From: Clavaria fumosa
Taxonomy: Eukaryota; Basidiomycota; Agaricomycetes; Agaricales; Clavariaceae
Length of the DNA stretch: 64,000 nt
Assembly (NCBI GenBank): GCA_951802425.1
Contig: OX637794.1
Span: 5,146,001-5,210,000 of the forward strand
Direction of reading: 5' to 3'
A model generated the notes under the pieces. It did not search any database. It saw nothing but the letters and a program-made list of their open reading frames with translations, and was not told the DNA's origin. The position numbers and the translations under genes are program-made. Shown here in pieces: positions 1-9,712 of this stretch. How positions within the stretch are numbered: position 1 is the stretch's first letter; each line of letters opens with the position of its first letter.

Positions 1-104
1 TCATGACCTTATGTGGTCATGTGACTTGACCATGACAATATTGCACATATATGATGTATTTGTTCCCCCTCACCATCTGTAAACACAAAATCAACAACTT
101 CATA

Positions 105-401
105 AGGCCCATTGCCCCAGACCCTGGCCTCTGCATCTGCTTCATTAGTAAGGATGCTTGGACCAGGCTTGGCCCTGATGGGAGGTTCCAACCTCTTGGC
201 CCCAGTACCCCCTTATCCTCCTTCTCCACCTACAATGCCACCAAGCCCTACACCACTGGCTCAACCACCCTCAGTTCCCATTCATGGGTCCAGATACACC
301 CCACACCAGTATTACCCCCACTGTCCCCACTCATGACTAATTACTCTGGAGTGCTTCCAGTGAAGCCACAGAAATTCACTACTGATCATGATCATGTCCA
401 A
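105..401 (+). pseudogene. Ty3/gypsy gag 5' fragment (forward arm)
   Basis: This is a remnant of the proline-rich N-terminal part of the gag gene seen in better shape at about 20.06-20.35 kb. The shared run begins at 'ccccagaccctggcctctg' and continues through the Pro/Ser-rich stretch to the 'TNYSGVLPV' region near 340-360. At about 361 the sequence jumps to a downstream gag segment (KFTTDHDHV, matching about 20.64 kb), so roughly 300 bp is missing. The next segment is the same gag on the opposite strand. It cannot encode a working Gag. Basis: direct comparison within the window. Confidence 0.7.
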
Positions 402-419
402 GCTGGCTTCTAGCCTAAG

Positions 420-940
420 CTGTGACAACACTAGTCAGCATCATGGGTGGCAGTTGCTGAACAATGTACAGCATCCACCAAGGATTTGCCTGGTATCAGA
501 GGTATGAGGTGGTGAACAGGACACGATCATGATCAGTAGTGAATTTCTGTGGCTTCCCCAGAAACCATGTAACACTGTGCAAGATGAACATTGTTAGCAT
601 GTGGGGTCCTTACCTGTGAAGACATTGGTTTGGGGCTGTGGACTTTGGGTAGTAGATGTAGTGTGGCAGACCAGCAGGTGGATTCCTGATGGGCACCATG
701 GGGTGCTGCTAGTGGAAATTCCTTGTGGAATCCCTGGCATCTCAAAGGGTCATGGCAGCAACTGCAGCAGAAAATTTGGGGTTGGCAGCAGTGGATGTTG
801 TGACCCATATGACAAAGGTGGTGGGTTAACACTGGGTATTGGAAATGGGAGCACTGGAAGCACTCCAGAGTAATTAGTCATGAGTGGGGACAGTGGGGGT
901 AATACTGGTGTGGGGTGTATCTGGACCCATTGTAGTAGGT
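420..940 (-). pseudogene. Ty3/gypsy gag fragment (inverted arm)
   Basis: Read on the minus strand, this matches the same gag as 20.25-20.75 kb: the Pro-rich end, the GKDPAWL-like region and the 'KFTTDRDRVLFTTSYL' core. The core is degraded by stops and frame changes. It overlaps in content with the forward arm at 105-401, so the short stretches at about 296-360 and 362-400 are present in both orientations. The locus is therefore a partly palindromic gag remnant. CpG is almost absent, which marks it as an old copy. Confidence 0.65.
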
Positions 941-945
941 ATTAG

Positions 946-1913
946 CTTAATAGGTCAGGCTTAGGCTTATGCAAAGCTTGACCATTTAATATCAGATGTG
1001 TGCTTATATAAATCTGTACCTCAGTCTCTTTCTGCGTATATATTCAAATATCATTTGCCCATATCATTTACACACCATGTGCACATATTGTTGATCAATG
1101 ATATGCACTCAATGTGGGTAAATGACCTAGGCATTGACCAATGGTATACATTCCCATACAATTGACCAATCATTGATGATGTGCACATGTCATTGAACAA
1201 TAATATGGGTATCATCTATGCACATTCTGTGTTCATTGATCAATGACATGTGCACATTGTCAGTAAAAAACACCATTGTCCTGGGACCTTTGGACCTGGT
1301 CACCAAATCAATCATGTAAAGCACCCACACCCTTTCCCAACACCCCCTATGGACCATCTACTGCCAGGTATCCAATGCTCCACTTTCCTCTGACCCTTCT
1401 CCAACATCTTGCCACTGTATTTTAGGCACCCAGGATCCTGAGAGGCTTTAGGTATATCACACTCAAAACAGCTAGAACTACATGTGAAATAGGTGCCCTA
1501 ACCCTAAAAATATTTAAAGGGTTTTTAGACTGCTTTTAGATTCTGGCCAATAGGCCACTTTACCAAGATCCTTAAGGTACAATATTCCTACCAATGCTGC
1601 CTTGGTGGGTCATTTAAAAATATTCCCAGAATTTTGAAAAATATTTAATGACAACCTTCAACCATATCTAAGCAACTTTTGTATTGGGCTCATGTCATTT
1701 TAATTATTGAATCATACAATCCCACTGCATTTCCTAGTTGAGCACTTATTACCATATCTGCATGATATGCAAGTACAGAGGACAATTTAAAAGGAAAGCA
1801 GAGTATTTTGGAGTCACCAGACAAGTGTCATGGTCTGTGAAGGTTAGGCAAATGGTGGATGTTAAGTGTTGTGTTGGGTGGTTGGGCAGAATAAAGTCTG
1901 GATGGAGGGTTGG
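946..1913. other. AT-rich interval without a gene
   Basis: I recognise no gene here. Positions 1020-1262 hold many degenerate copies of a short self-complementary motif around TGATCAATGATAT, also present near 6.2-6.4 kb. Positions 1264-1400 resemble 9235-9370 (both contain 'tttggacctgg' and 'tgtaaagcacccacaccctttcc'), so they belong to another dispersed repeat. The rest, to 1913, is AT-rich with no support for coding. Confidence 0.5.
1020..1262. repeat. Cluster of ATTGATCAATGATAT-like palindromic motifs
   Basis: Short motifs such as TTGATCAATGATATG, TTGACCAATGG, TTGACCAATCATTGATGA and CATTGATCAATGACATG recur every few tens of bases in both orientations. A related cluster lies at 6,215-6,400 inside the LTR-C-derived element, in inverted order at 62.2-62.35 kb, and briefly at 35.44-35.53 kb. 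Their function is unknown; they could be protein-binding sites or stem-loops of a transposon subterminal region. Confidence 0.5.
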
Positions 1914-2368
1914 TGTTAGGGCTCATCCTGTCTCATAAATATCATTGATAGTCAATTTGTTGGTGACTGCTCATTTGAACTCACTAAGGTCAATCAACTG
2001 TTGAGTATAATCAATAATATTTAGTCCCAGAAAGTCACAAAGACATAAGACAAAGTATAGAAGAGAAGAGAGGTGGTGTGGGTGGTGCTAGTTGGCAAGT
2101 CACATGCATCAGAAGTATGAGTGTGCCAAGTGTAACTAGAGGAGTGTGGAGGTCTGGTGCATTGGTAGGGCATGTAGTGAGGGGATGTGTGAGGCATGAT
2201 AGGGTCTGATAATGTATAAATGGTGACAGAAGGTCATGAGGGTTTGTAGACAGCTTGGGAAGGTTTAGAAGGTTTGAGGGTGGATGCATAGGGTCATGGG
2301 AGGATGTCAGAAGGCTCATGGATGGTGCTAGACATGGTAGGTTTGGGGAAAATGAGAGGGTCATGACA
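1914..2368 (+). mobile_element. LTR-C, short variant
   Basis: It starts TGTTAGGGCTCATCCTGTCT like the other LTR-C copies and ends in ...GGGTCATGACA, giving TG...CA termini. At about 455 bp it is much shorter than the 1.2-1.5-kb copies. Its last 288 bp (2081-2368) are repeated in reverse at 2680-2967. Confidence 0.55.
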
Positions 2369-2404
2369 GTTGGGTTGGACTTAGAGTCCCTTGGTGAGAG
2401 AGTG

Positions 2405-2531
2405 GGTACAAGAGGTACAAACCCATACCTGTACCTGGCAGTTTAGTGGACCCATACCCATGGGTAAGGGTACTGTCAGGTGTGAGTATGGGTACAGTCA
2501 AATTTACCAGTGGGTAACCCATGCCATTCAC
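2405..2531 (-). mobile_element. Fragment of a TA-flanked MITE
   Basis: This is the reverse complement of one end of the element at 53,199-53,631, sharing the 'taaatttgactgtaccc' and 'tttagtggaccc' stretches and the terminal GTGAATGGCA (here TGCCATTCAC followed by TA). About 125 bp are kept. The other end has been lost. Confidence 0.6.
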
Positions 2532-2572
2532 TAAGGGGGAGTGGGATTTACAGAGTATGGGGGGGTATGGGT

Positions 2573-2642
2573 ATGAAGTATCCAGACTGCCAAATACTCT
2601 ACGGAAAGTACATAGGTTATATACTACAAGTCTGGGCCATAA
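2573..2642 (+). promoter_or_regulatory. CpG-decayed relative of the LTR-G TATA region
   Basis: The stretch 'agtatccagactgcc ... atactctacgg ... ggttatatactacaagtctggg' parallels the LTR-G segment near 10,395-10,453 (gtatccggactgc, atactctacg, ggtatatatactatgagtccggg). Several differences are CpG to TpG or CpA. It is probably a relic of a related LTR. Promoter activity is inferred only from the TATA-like TTATATAC. Confidence 0.45.
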
Positions 2643-2994
2643 TAGTTAGTAACTACAAAAACAGTCTCAGAGATATTACTGTCATGACCCTCTCATTTTT
2701 CCCAAACCTACCATGTCTAGCACCATCCATGAGCCTTCTGACATCCTCCCATGACCCTATGCATCCACCCTCAAACCTTCTAAACCTTCCCAAGCTGTCT
2801 ACAAACCCTCATGACCTTCTGTCACCATTTATACATTATCAGACCCTATCATGCCTCACACATCCCCTCACTACATGCCCTACCAATGCACCAGACCTCC
2901 ACACTCCTCTAGTTACACTTGGCACACTCATACTTCTGATGCATGTGACTTGCCAACTAGCACCACCTGCATCGCCTGCATCACCAGCATCATG

Positions 2995-3642
2995 TGTGTG
3001 CACTACTAAGGTTGTGAGGGGTTAGGGAAGCATAGGTAAGGTTGCAAGCATGGCTGGTCATGGGTCACAACCTAGTTAAATAATCATATATGTAACCATA
3101 ACTATGGGGGGATCCTCAGATCATAGATATTGTAGTTATAGACTACTGTAGGCAAAGAGGGGAACATATTTGAAGTATGTATGCAGCTGACCATTGGTGG
3201 CACATTTGGGTGTTAAGGTCATGGCATCATGGGGTTGGTCATGTGGGTGATGCTAGTGATGTAGGTGACCTTGGGTGGGAGGTCACATGAGTAATACTGG
3301 TAACATGGGTAATGCTGGTAGCACTGGTGGTAGCAGTAGTGCTGGTGGTGCCACACAGCAAGTCACATGCCAGATGAAGAGATTGTGCAACTGCATGTTG
3401 TGTGTTGATATGGGGTTGAGGTGGTGGATCTGTGTAGGGTGAGATGGAGGGAGGCTGCACAAGCATGGTGTTGTGGTTGTGAGTATTGTGGGATGACATG
3501 GGCAGTCAGGGAAGGTTCTGGGAGGTGACAGCAAGTGTCAGAGGCATGTGGGATGGTCCACAAGGTTATGGAAGGGTGTTGGGAGGCTTTTAGGTGCTGA
3601 TAGGGTCAAATTGGGTAGGGAAAAATGGGGTTGGTCCCAACA
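2995..3642 (+). mobile_element. LTR-C, 3' part
   Basis: This matches the last about 650 bp of the full LTR-C at 3775-5140, from the 'ctactaaggttgtgaggggttaggg' region to the ...CCAACA terminus. It is followed at once by the LTR-C leader. The 5' part is missing. Confidence 0.65.
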
Positions 3643-3774
3643 TTACCCCCCCTTCAAGCCTCAAGCCCTGCAAGAGTGGAGATCACATGATGGATTAGTC
3701 AGCACACTGTTTGTTGATCAGGTCATGACACCTGAAATTTCTCTCTAAGTCCAACCACTATGGTCACTTCCAAT
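3643..3774 (+). mobile_element. LTR-C internal leader and first codons of the ORF
   Basis: The 'accccccttcaagcctcaagccctgc' leader runs to an ATG at about 3760 that matches the start of the ORF at 5258. Only about five codons remain before the next LTR-C begins at 3775. The order LTR-leader-LTR-leader implies a tandem arrangement made by recombination or a nested insertion. Confidence 0.6.
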
Positions 3775-5140
3775 TGTTAGGGCCTGTCCCATCTCATAAA
3801 TAGTACCAAAGCTCAATTTGTTGGTGACTGGTCCTGTAAACTCACTAAGACCAATCTACTGTTGAGTATAATCAAGAATACTCAGTCCTGGAAGGTTGTG
3901 GAAATGTTTGATGATGTGTAGAAATAAGAAAAGACAAGTTGAGAGAGAGAGGAAGTTGCTGAGAAGGTCACAAAGTTGACAGACAAAGCATAGAAGGAGA
4001 AATGGATGAGTTAAAGGAGAAAAGATGTTGCTGAGAAGGTCACAAGTGGTCGTGATGGTGTTGAGAAGTAGGTCAGTGAAGGTGATGACTTTGCTGACTG
4101 ATGGGGGAACCTATAGGGTTCAAGGAATTAGTACCAAGACAAGTAAAGAAAAATACTCAGGCATGTGAGTTTATATGAGCACAGAGGATGAGTTAGAAGA
4201 AAGCAGAGTATGTCTTGGTGTTGTCGAGGTCACCAAGTTAGACAAGACCTATCAATCATGGTGGTTCCAAGCTCAAAGGGCATACTAGCCTCAAGCTTAA
4301 ACCAAAGTGCATCAATATCAAGTCTGGAGTATCATAAGTACATGTGAGACTTATATATGTACATGCAGAGAGTGTAACTATTTAGGAAAAGTATAGAGGT
4401 CTCCAGGCAACAAGACTATAGTAGTATGGGGTTTAACTAGTTGTAAAGTGACTGTGCGCATGTTCTACTAAGGTCGCAAGGGGTTAGGAAAGCATAAGTA
4501 AGGTTGCAAGCATGACCAGTCATGGGTCATGACCTAGTTAAATAATCATATAAGTAACTATAACTATGGGGGGATCCTCAGATCATAAATGTTGTAGTTA
4601 TAGATTACTGTGGGCAAGGAGGGAAACATATTTGAAGTAAATACACAGCTGACTGTTGGTGGCATGTTTGAGTGTTAAGATTGTGAGGTCATAGGAGCAG
4701 TCACATGGGTGACACAGGTGACCTAGGGCAGAGGGTCATGTGAGTAATGCCAGTAATGCAAGTAATGCTGGTAGCATTGGTGGTGCTGATAGCACTGGTG
4801 GCGCTGGTGACACTGGTAGCACCAGTGATGCCAGTAATGCCGGTGGTGCCACATGGTGAGTCATGTGCTGATGAAGAGATTGTGTAACTGCATGTTGTGT
4901 GTCAATATCAGGGGTTCAAATGGTGGATATGCATAGGGTGAGTTTGCAAGGAGTTCCATGAGTATGGTGTTGTGGTCGCAAGTATCATATGAAGGCAGGG
5001 GAAGTCCAGGAGGGCTCTGGAAAAAGACAGCAGGTTTCAGAAGTGCGCAGGGTGGTCTGCGAGGTGGTGAGTGGGTGTCAGGAGGCCCAGAGGTGTTGGT
5101 AGAGGCAGAATAGATAGGGGAAAATGGGTGGATCCTGGCA
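3775..5140 (+). mobile_element. LTR-C, near full length
   Basis: TGTTAGGGCCTGTCCCATCT at the start and ...GGATCCTGGCA at the end. At 1,366 bp it is one of the two longest copies here. It contains an internal about 75-90-bp variable-number block ('ttgctgagaaggtcaca', near 3950-4060) and a TATA-like 'gacttatatatgtaca' near 4350. It is directly followed by a leader and the coiled-coil/Zn2Cys6-like ORF, so it acts as the 5' LTR of that element. Confidence 0.7.
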
Positions 5141-5257
5141 TTACCCCCCCTTCAAGCCTCAAGCCCTGCAAGAGTGGAGATCATGTGACAAATTAGTCAG
5201 TGTGTTGTTTGTTGATCAGGTCACGACACCTGTAATTTTTCTCTAAGTCACACCACC

Positions 5258-5763
5258 ATGGTTGCATCCAACATCCTCAAACACCAAGAAACCGAGCTTG
5301 AGCACGAAATGCGCATTTTTGAAGAAAAATAAGCTGGCCTTGACCAGAGGATCCTGGAAGACTCCCTAGCTTGTCAAAGGGTGGAACAAGTGTGATGTGC
5401 GCGCCTTCGAGGCCAGGTCGTGGGCCCTAGCAAGTCAGTTGCCAATGTTGCAGGCTACAGCAAGGCAGCAGGTAATGTTGCGAGCCCTAGCAAGGCAAGG
5501 GACAACATCACAGGTGTAGTAGATCCATTGTCTACAGAGTTCTTGAAGGCATGGAAAAAAATTGGATCAGTGAAAGAAAATAAGGAGTGGAATGGGATGG
5601 AGTGAGAGGTGCATAATGGTATTTCTTATTCCAATCATTTTTTCTAATTGTTGAGTCACAGGATTGTGACAATTGCATTGCAAAGGGCTGGCAGTGTGAG
5701 CACAGACCTGCCAGCAAGTGTCGTCAGTGTGCAGAGGACCATGGAAAGGGTTTGTGGGTCTAG
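5258..5763 (+). pseudogene. Coiled-coil + Zn2Cys6-like ORF, LTR-C family, copy 1
   Basis: The start ATG sits in ACCACCATGG, 118 bp after the LTR end. One frame runs from 5258 to 5605 with stops at 5330 (TAA; GAA in the copy at 61.8 kb) and 5393 (TGA). Its first about 45 residues are charged and predict a short coiled coil (KHQETELEHEMRIFEE). A 53-60-nt GT...CACAG interval (donor 5602 or 5609, acceptor 5661) looks like an intron. After it, from 5662, comes CDNCIAKGWQC, then C at 5719 and 5728. The sixth Cys position (5749) is Gly here but Cys in the second copy, giving C-x2-C-x6-C-x7-C-x2-C-x6-C, the Zn(II)2Cys6 spacing. No pol domain follows. Family knowledge: this spacing is typical of fungal Gal4-type proteins; its use here as a Gag-like or DNA-binding protein is inference. 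Confidence 0.55.
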
Positions 5764-6670
5764 GAGTTTTGACAATGGCAGGTGAAGAATGAGTTGGGTT
5801 GGGACAATGTGCTGGTCTCTTGGTTTGCTGCTTGTGACTTGGCAATCTTGATGCACACATTGTCATTGGCATAGGCCCTGCATGGCTCAGGTGCATGCAT
5901 GCCTGGCAGACAGATCTGCATTGTTGACAAGCAGTGTGTGCACCTCTCCTTCACTCATCCTGTAGTCTTTGATGTCCTGCTTGTATAGTTCTGTCTCTTC
6001 TCTACTCAGTAAGTGTGCACTGTTGCATTCACTAATCCCATGAGATCTTTGCAGGCACAAATTCATGGGTACATAAAGAGCTGGAGAACAGGATGGAAGG
6101 TGAGCAAACAGGTACCTGTTTCTTGCTGTGCATTGATGTCACAGAGCTACTGGCTGTTCAGGCCCAGTTCAATTTGCTGGGATATTGTCAGTTAGCTGTT
6201 TGTGCATATTTTGGTTTGTTCATATAATTGATCAAGGAAACTCAACCCTCAATCAACAACATGCCCATATTGTTGACCAATGATATGAATATATCATTGA
6301 CTGGCAATATGCTTATATCATGGACAATATATGCATATAATTGACCAATGATATGTGCAAATAGTCAGTCAATGGCATCCACATATTGTCAGTCAACAAA
6401 GCAGTAGAAGCAGGGCAAGCAGGTCAGTGGGGCAGGCTGTGCAATTGGATTGAGTCAGATAGGCAAGGCAAGCAGGGTGAGCAGGTGAGTGGGGCAATCA
6501 TGGTTAGCAGTCAGCAGTGCAAGTGGGATGGGCAGGGTGGATGTCACAAGTGGGTTGAGCAGGGTAGGCAGTGCAAGTGAGGCAAGTGGGGTGGATGATG
6601 GAAGTAGTGAGAGTGACATGGATGGCACAAGCATGATTACTAGTGCAGTACAAGCAAGGTGAACATGATA
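5433..6670 (+). repeat. Segment found inverted at 61,965-63,135 (ancestral orientation)
   Basis: This 1,238-bp block is bounded on the left by ccctagca and on the right by gacaggtac. The same two flanks at 61.96 and 63.14 kb bound the exact reverse complement of the block. Here the ORF at 5258 reads across the left boundary in frame, so this orientation is the original one. The block also holds the TGATCAATGATAT motif cluster (6.2-6.4 kb) and a purine-rich 'gcaagcagggtgagcagg' stretch. Confidence 0.8.
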
Positions 6671-6895
6671 GACAGGTACTTACATTGAGGGGTAGAGTGA
6701 CTTGCTGCCTGTAGACAATGGAGGTCTGAGATGAGTGGGGACAAGCAAGCACAGAGACTGGGAATTTTGTTTCCACATTTCATGAGTATTTCTTGTCCAC
6801 ATGGATGACATTGTTATGCCTTCCTGTCTCTACTACCAACTAAGGGCCTTCTTCTTCCATTCCATCTAGCATCCATTCAAGCCCTCCTCCATCTC
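5764..6895 (+). mobile_element. 3' part of the LTR-C-derived element, no gene recognised
   Basis: No conserved domain could be seen on either strand. The sequence is repeated (partly or inverted) at 35.37-35.65, 48.47-48.83 and 61.97-63.36 kb, so it is mobile DNA. The stretch 6670-6895 always precedes the left arm of the 2-kb palindrome. Confidence 0.55.
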
Positions 6896-8899
6896 AGGTG
6901 CTCCCTGTTGCCCCTATAGCACCATCAGATAGTCACCCATGTACCAGCATACCATTGCCCTTGTATGATTGTCTGCTCTCCTGTCTCTTCCCCAGTCTCT
7001 TCATTCAGCAATTGTGTCTCCCCCATTCTCCCCCATGTGTTGATAGCTGTGGGCCACACACATGCTTTCAAGCTTTGACACAAACTCAACTCATCACTTA
7101 ACTGACTTTGTGAGATGGGGCATCCAGGACACCCACTTTGACATTCACATCTAGTCAACTTTGTGTGTCATTTGGGCATGGCAGTCCTGGACACCCACCT
7201 TGAGGCACACATCCAGTCAACTTACTTTGTACATTATGAGAGATGTGGGTGTCCTGGTCCTCCTGGCATGGCTTACCTGTATCTGTATGATATCCCAGCC
7301 TGCATCACATTGGATCTTGGTAGGTATGTAGGACCTAGGTTTGGCATGTTAAGAGTGAGTAGCACAGGTGGTGTAAGTAGGATGGAGGGTGGACAGTGTG
7401 AGTGGAGTGAGTGGGTGGCACAGGCAAGGTGAGTAAGGCAAGTGGCACAAGTGAGGAGGTGCAAGTGAGGCAAGCCATGTGGTGTAGCACCAATGAGGTG
7501 AGTGGGTAGGCAGTGCAAGCAGGGTGGATGGCACAATTGGGGGTGAGCAGCATGGGTGGCACCATTGGGACAAGTTTGGTGGACAGTGCATATTATCAGT
7601 CAATGATAAGTTAATATTTCCTTGTATTATTCATGACATGTCTGCTTGAGTAATGTATGTGTTTACTGTGCTCATGCTTGTCATACCTGGCACTGCTCAT
7701 GTTCATCAGTCATTGCTTATGTGTGCCATACAGTGCCTAGGCTATGTCCATGCTGCTCATAGCAACCCACCTCCAGACCCTGTTCTTTTTTCCCTTCCCC
7801 AGGTAGTCCAGCACAATGCAGTTCTGCCTCCACCCCTTCCTTGCCATGTGCTATCCACTCTATGCTGCTTGTCTTGTTCTTCTGTCTAGGAGTCTTGTGA
7901 TTAACATAGACCCAAGAACAAGACAAGCAGCATAGAGTGGATAGCACATGGCAAGGAAGGGGTGGAGGCAGAACTGCATTGTGCTGGACTACCTGGGGAA
8001 GGGAAAAAAGAACAGGGTCTGGAGGTGGGTTGCTATGAGCAGCATGGACATAGCCTAGGCACTGTATGGCACACATAAGCAATGACTGATGAACATGAGC
8101 AGTGCCAGGTATGACAAGCATGAGCACAGTAAACACATACATTACTCAAGCAGACATGTCATGAATAATACAAGGAAATATTAACTTATCATTGACTGAT
8201 AATATGCACTGTCCACCAAACTTGTCCCAATGGTGCCACCCATGCTGCTCACCCCCAATTGTGCCATCCACCCTGCTTGCACTGCCTACCCACTCACCTC
8301 ATTGGTGCTACACCACATGGCTTGCCTCACTTGCACCTCCTCACTTGTGCCACTTGCTTTACTCACCTTGCCTGTGCCACCCACTCACTCCACTCACACT
8401 GTCCACCCTCCATCCTACTTACACCACCTGTGCTACTCACTCTTAGCATGCCAAACCTAGGTCCTACATACCTACCAAGATCCAATGTGATGCAGGCTGG
8501 GACATCATACAGATACAGGTAAGCCATGCCAGGAGGACCAGGACACCCACATCTCTCATAATGTACAAAGTAAGTTGACTGGATGTGTGCCTCAAGGTGG
8601 GTGTCCAGGACTGCCATGCCCAAATGACACACAAAGTTGACTAGATGTGAATGTCAAAGTGGGTGTCCTGGATGCCCCATCTCACAAAGTCAGTTAAGTG
8701 ATGAGTTGAGTTTGTGTCAAAGCTTGAAAGCATGTGTGTGGCCCACAGCTATCAACACATGGGGGAGAATGGGGGAGACACAATTGCTGAATGAAGAGAC
8801 TGGGGAAGAGACAGGAGAGCAGACAATCATACAAGGGCAATGGTATGCTGGTACATGGGTGACTATCTGATGGTGCTATAGGGGCAACAGGGAGCACCT
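6896..8899. repeat. Palindrome 1: 986-bp arms, 32-nt spacer
   Basis: Arms 6896-7881 and 7914-8899 are reverse complements around centre 7897.5 with a 32-nt spacer (7882-7913). I saw only three mismatches (about 7291, 7342, 7438 in the left arm). The arms share variants that differ from palindrome 2. Open frames of up to 141 codons occur in both arms but have no family features and are exact mirror copies. Such a structure can form a cruciform or a long hairpin RNA. Confidence 0.9.
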
Positions 8900-9707
8900 A
8901 GCTGTAAAACAAATGGCCAATGCAAGTTTGGCCACATAATAAAAAACTGCAAAATGTGTTATAGGAACCTTGTAGACATGTTCTATAGGTAAAACAATAC
9001 AACTTTTGTATGGATCATGTCTCACCCCACTTGCTACTTCAAAAGATCCCCTGGTTTTCATTTTGGCCTCTTCCTAGTGTATCATTACAAAGAATAGCAT
9101 ATTGTACAATACGTAGGCATGGGAGGCCTATGAAACTTTGAGGAGACATTCTCTATAGTATATCAATGGTTTATGGCCACTTACCTGATCCCCTAAGCTT
9201 CTACTTTCAAAGATCCCCTGAAAATGCCCAAAAAACTCATTTTCCCGGGATCTTTGGACCTGGACACTAAAACACTTATGTAAAGCACCCACACCCTTTC
9301 CCTATACCCCCTCTAACCCCCCATACCATTCACTACCAAGTGGCCAATGCTCCACTTTCTGCTACCCACAACACTTGGCCAATGCAGCATTGGCCAACTT
9401 CTGTTAAATAATTTCCAATAATCACCAAAATATTCATATGCCTAGTTCCCATTTTTGGCATCATCTTTTGTATAGAAACCACATCCCACTTTCCATCTGT
9501 TCCAAAGATCCCCATTATTCTTGATATTAAATGAGCATGGCACATTGGCTATATCTCAGCAAACACTTCATATATTTTCATCAGACTTTGTGAGTAGATG
9601 CATACCTATGAGCAGTATCTTCAGTAATATTTGGATGAATTTACATGATTTAATGTAAAGGGGAGAGTGGGTGTGCAGATGAAGCAGAAGTGTGAGCCAG
9701 GGTGAGA
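8900..9707. other. Intergenic repeat DNA, no gene
   Basis: No coding support. A unit with TTGGCCAATGCA, 'cttttgtat' and 'caaagatccc' occurs twice (about 8911-9055 and 9384-9520). Positions 9235-9370 are shared with 1264-1400. At 9373-9395 lies a near-perfect 23-bp palindrome with TTGGCCAATGC arms around one central base. The end (9660-9712) is a GTGA-rich stretch that served as the LTR-G target. Confidence 0.5.
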
Positions 9708-9712
9708 GTGAA
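9708..9712 (+). other. Target-site duplication GTGAA, left
   Basis: GTGAA lies directly before the TGTTACG start of the 5' LTR-G and again directly after the 3' LTR-G (17875-17879). A 5-bp duplication is the usual product of LTR-retrotransposon integrase. Confidence 0.9.

Larger units (their letters stand above)
2081..2967. repeat. Inverted repeat: two LTR ends facing each other
   Basis: Arms 2081-2368 and 2680-2967 (288 bp each) are near-perfect reverse complements centred on 2524 with a 311-bp spacer. Both inner ends are the LTR terminus (TGACA on plus, TGTCA on minus), so two LTR 3' ends face inward. The spacer holds a fragment of a TA-flanked MITE and a stretch resembling the LTR-G promoter region. 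Both arms are open for about 100 codons by chance of sequence; I do not treat them as genes. Confidence 0.75.

Noticed and set aside
7717..8142. 141-codon frame in palindrome 1 and its twins in palindrome 2
   Set aside because: It crosses the palindrome centre and mirrors the arm sequence; no family features, no initiation context.
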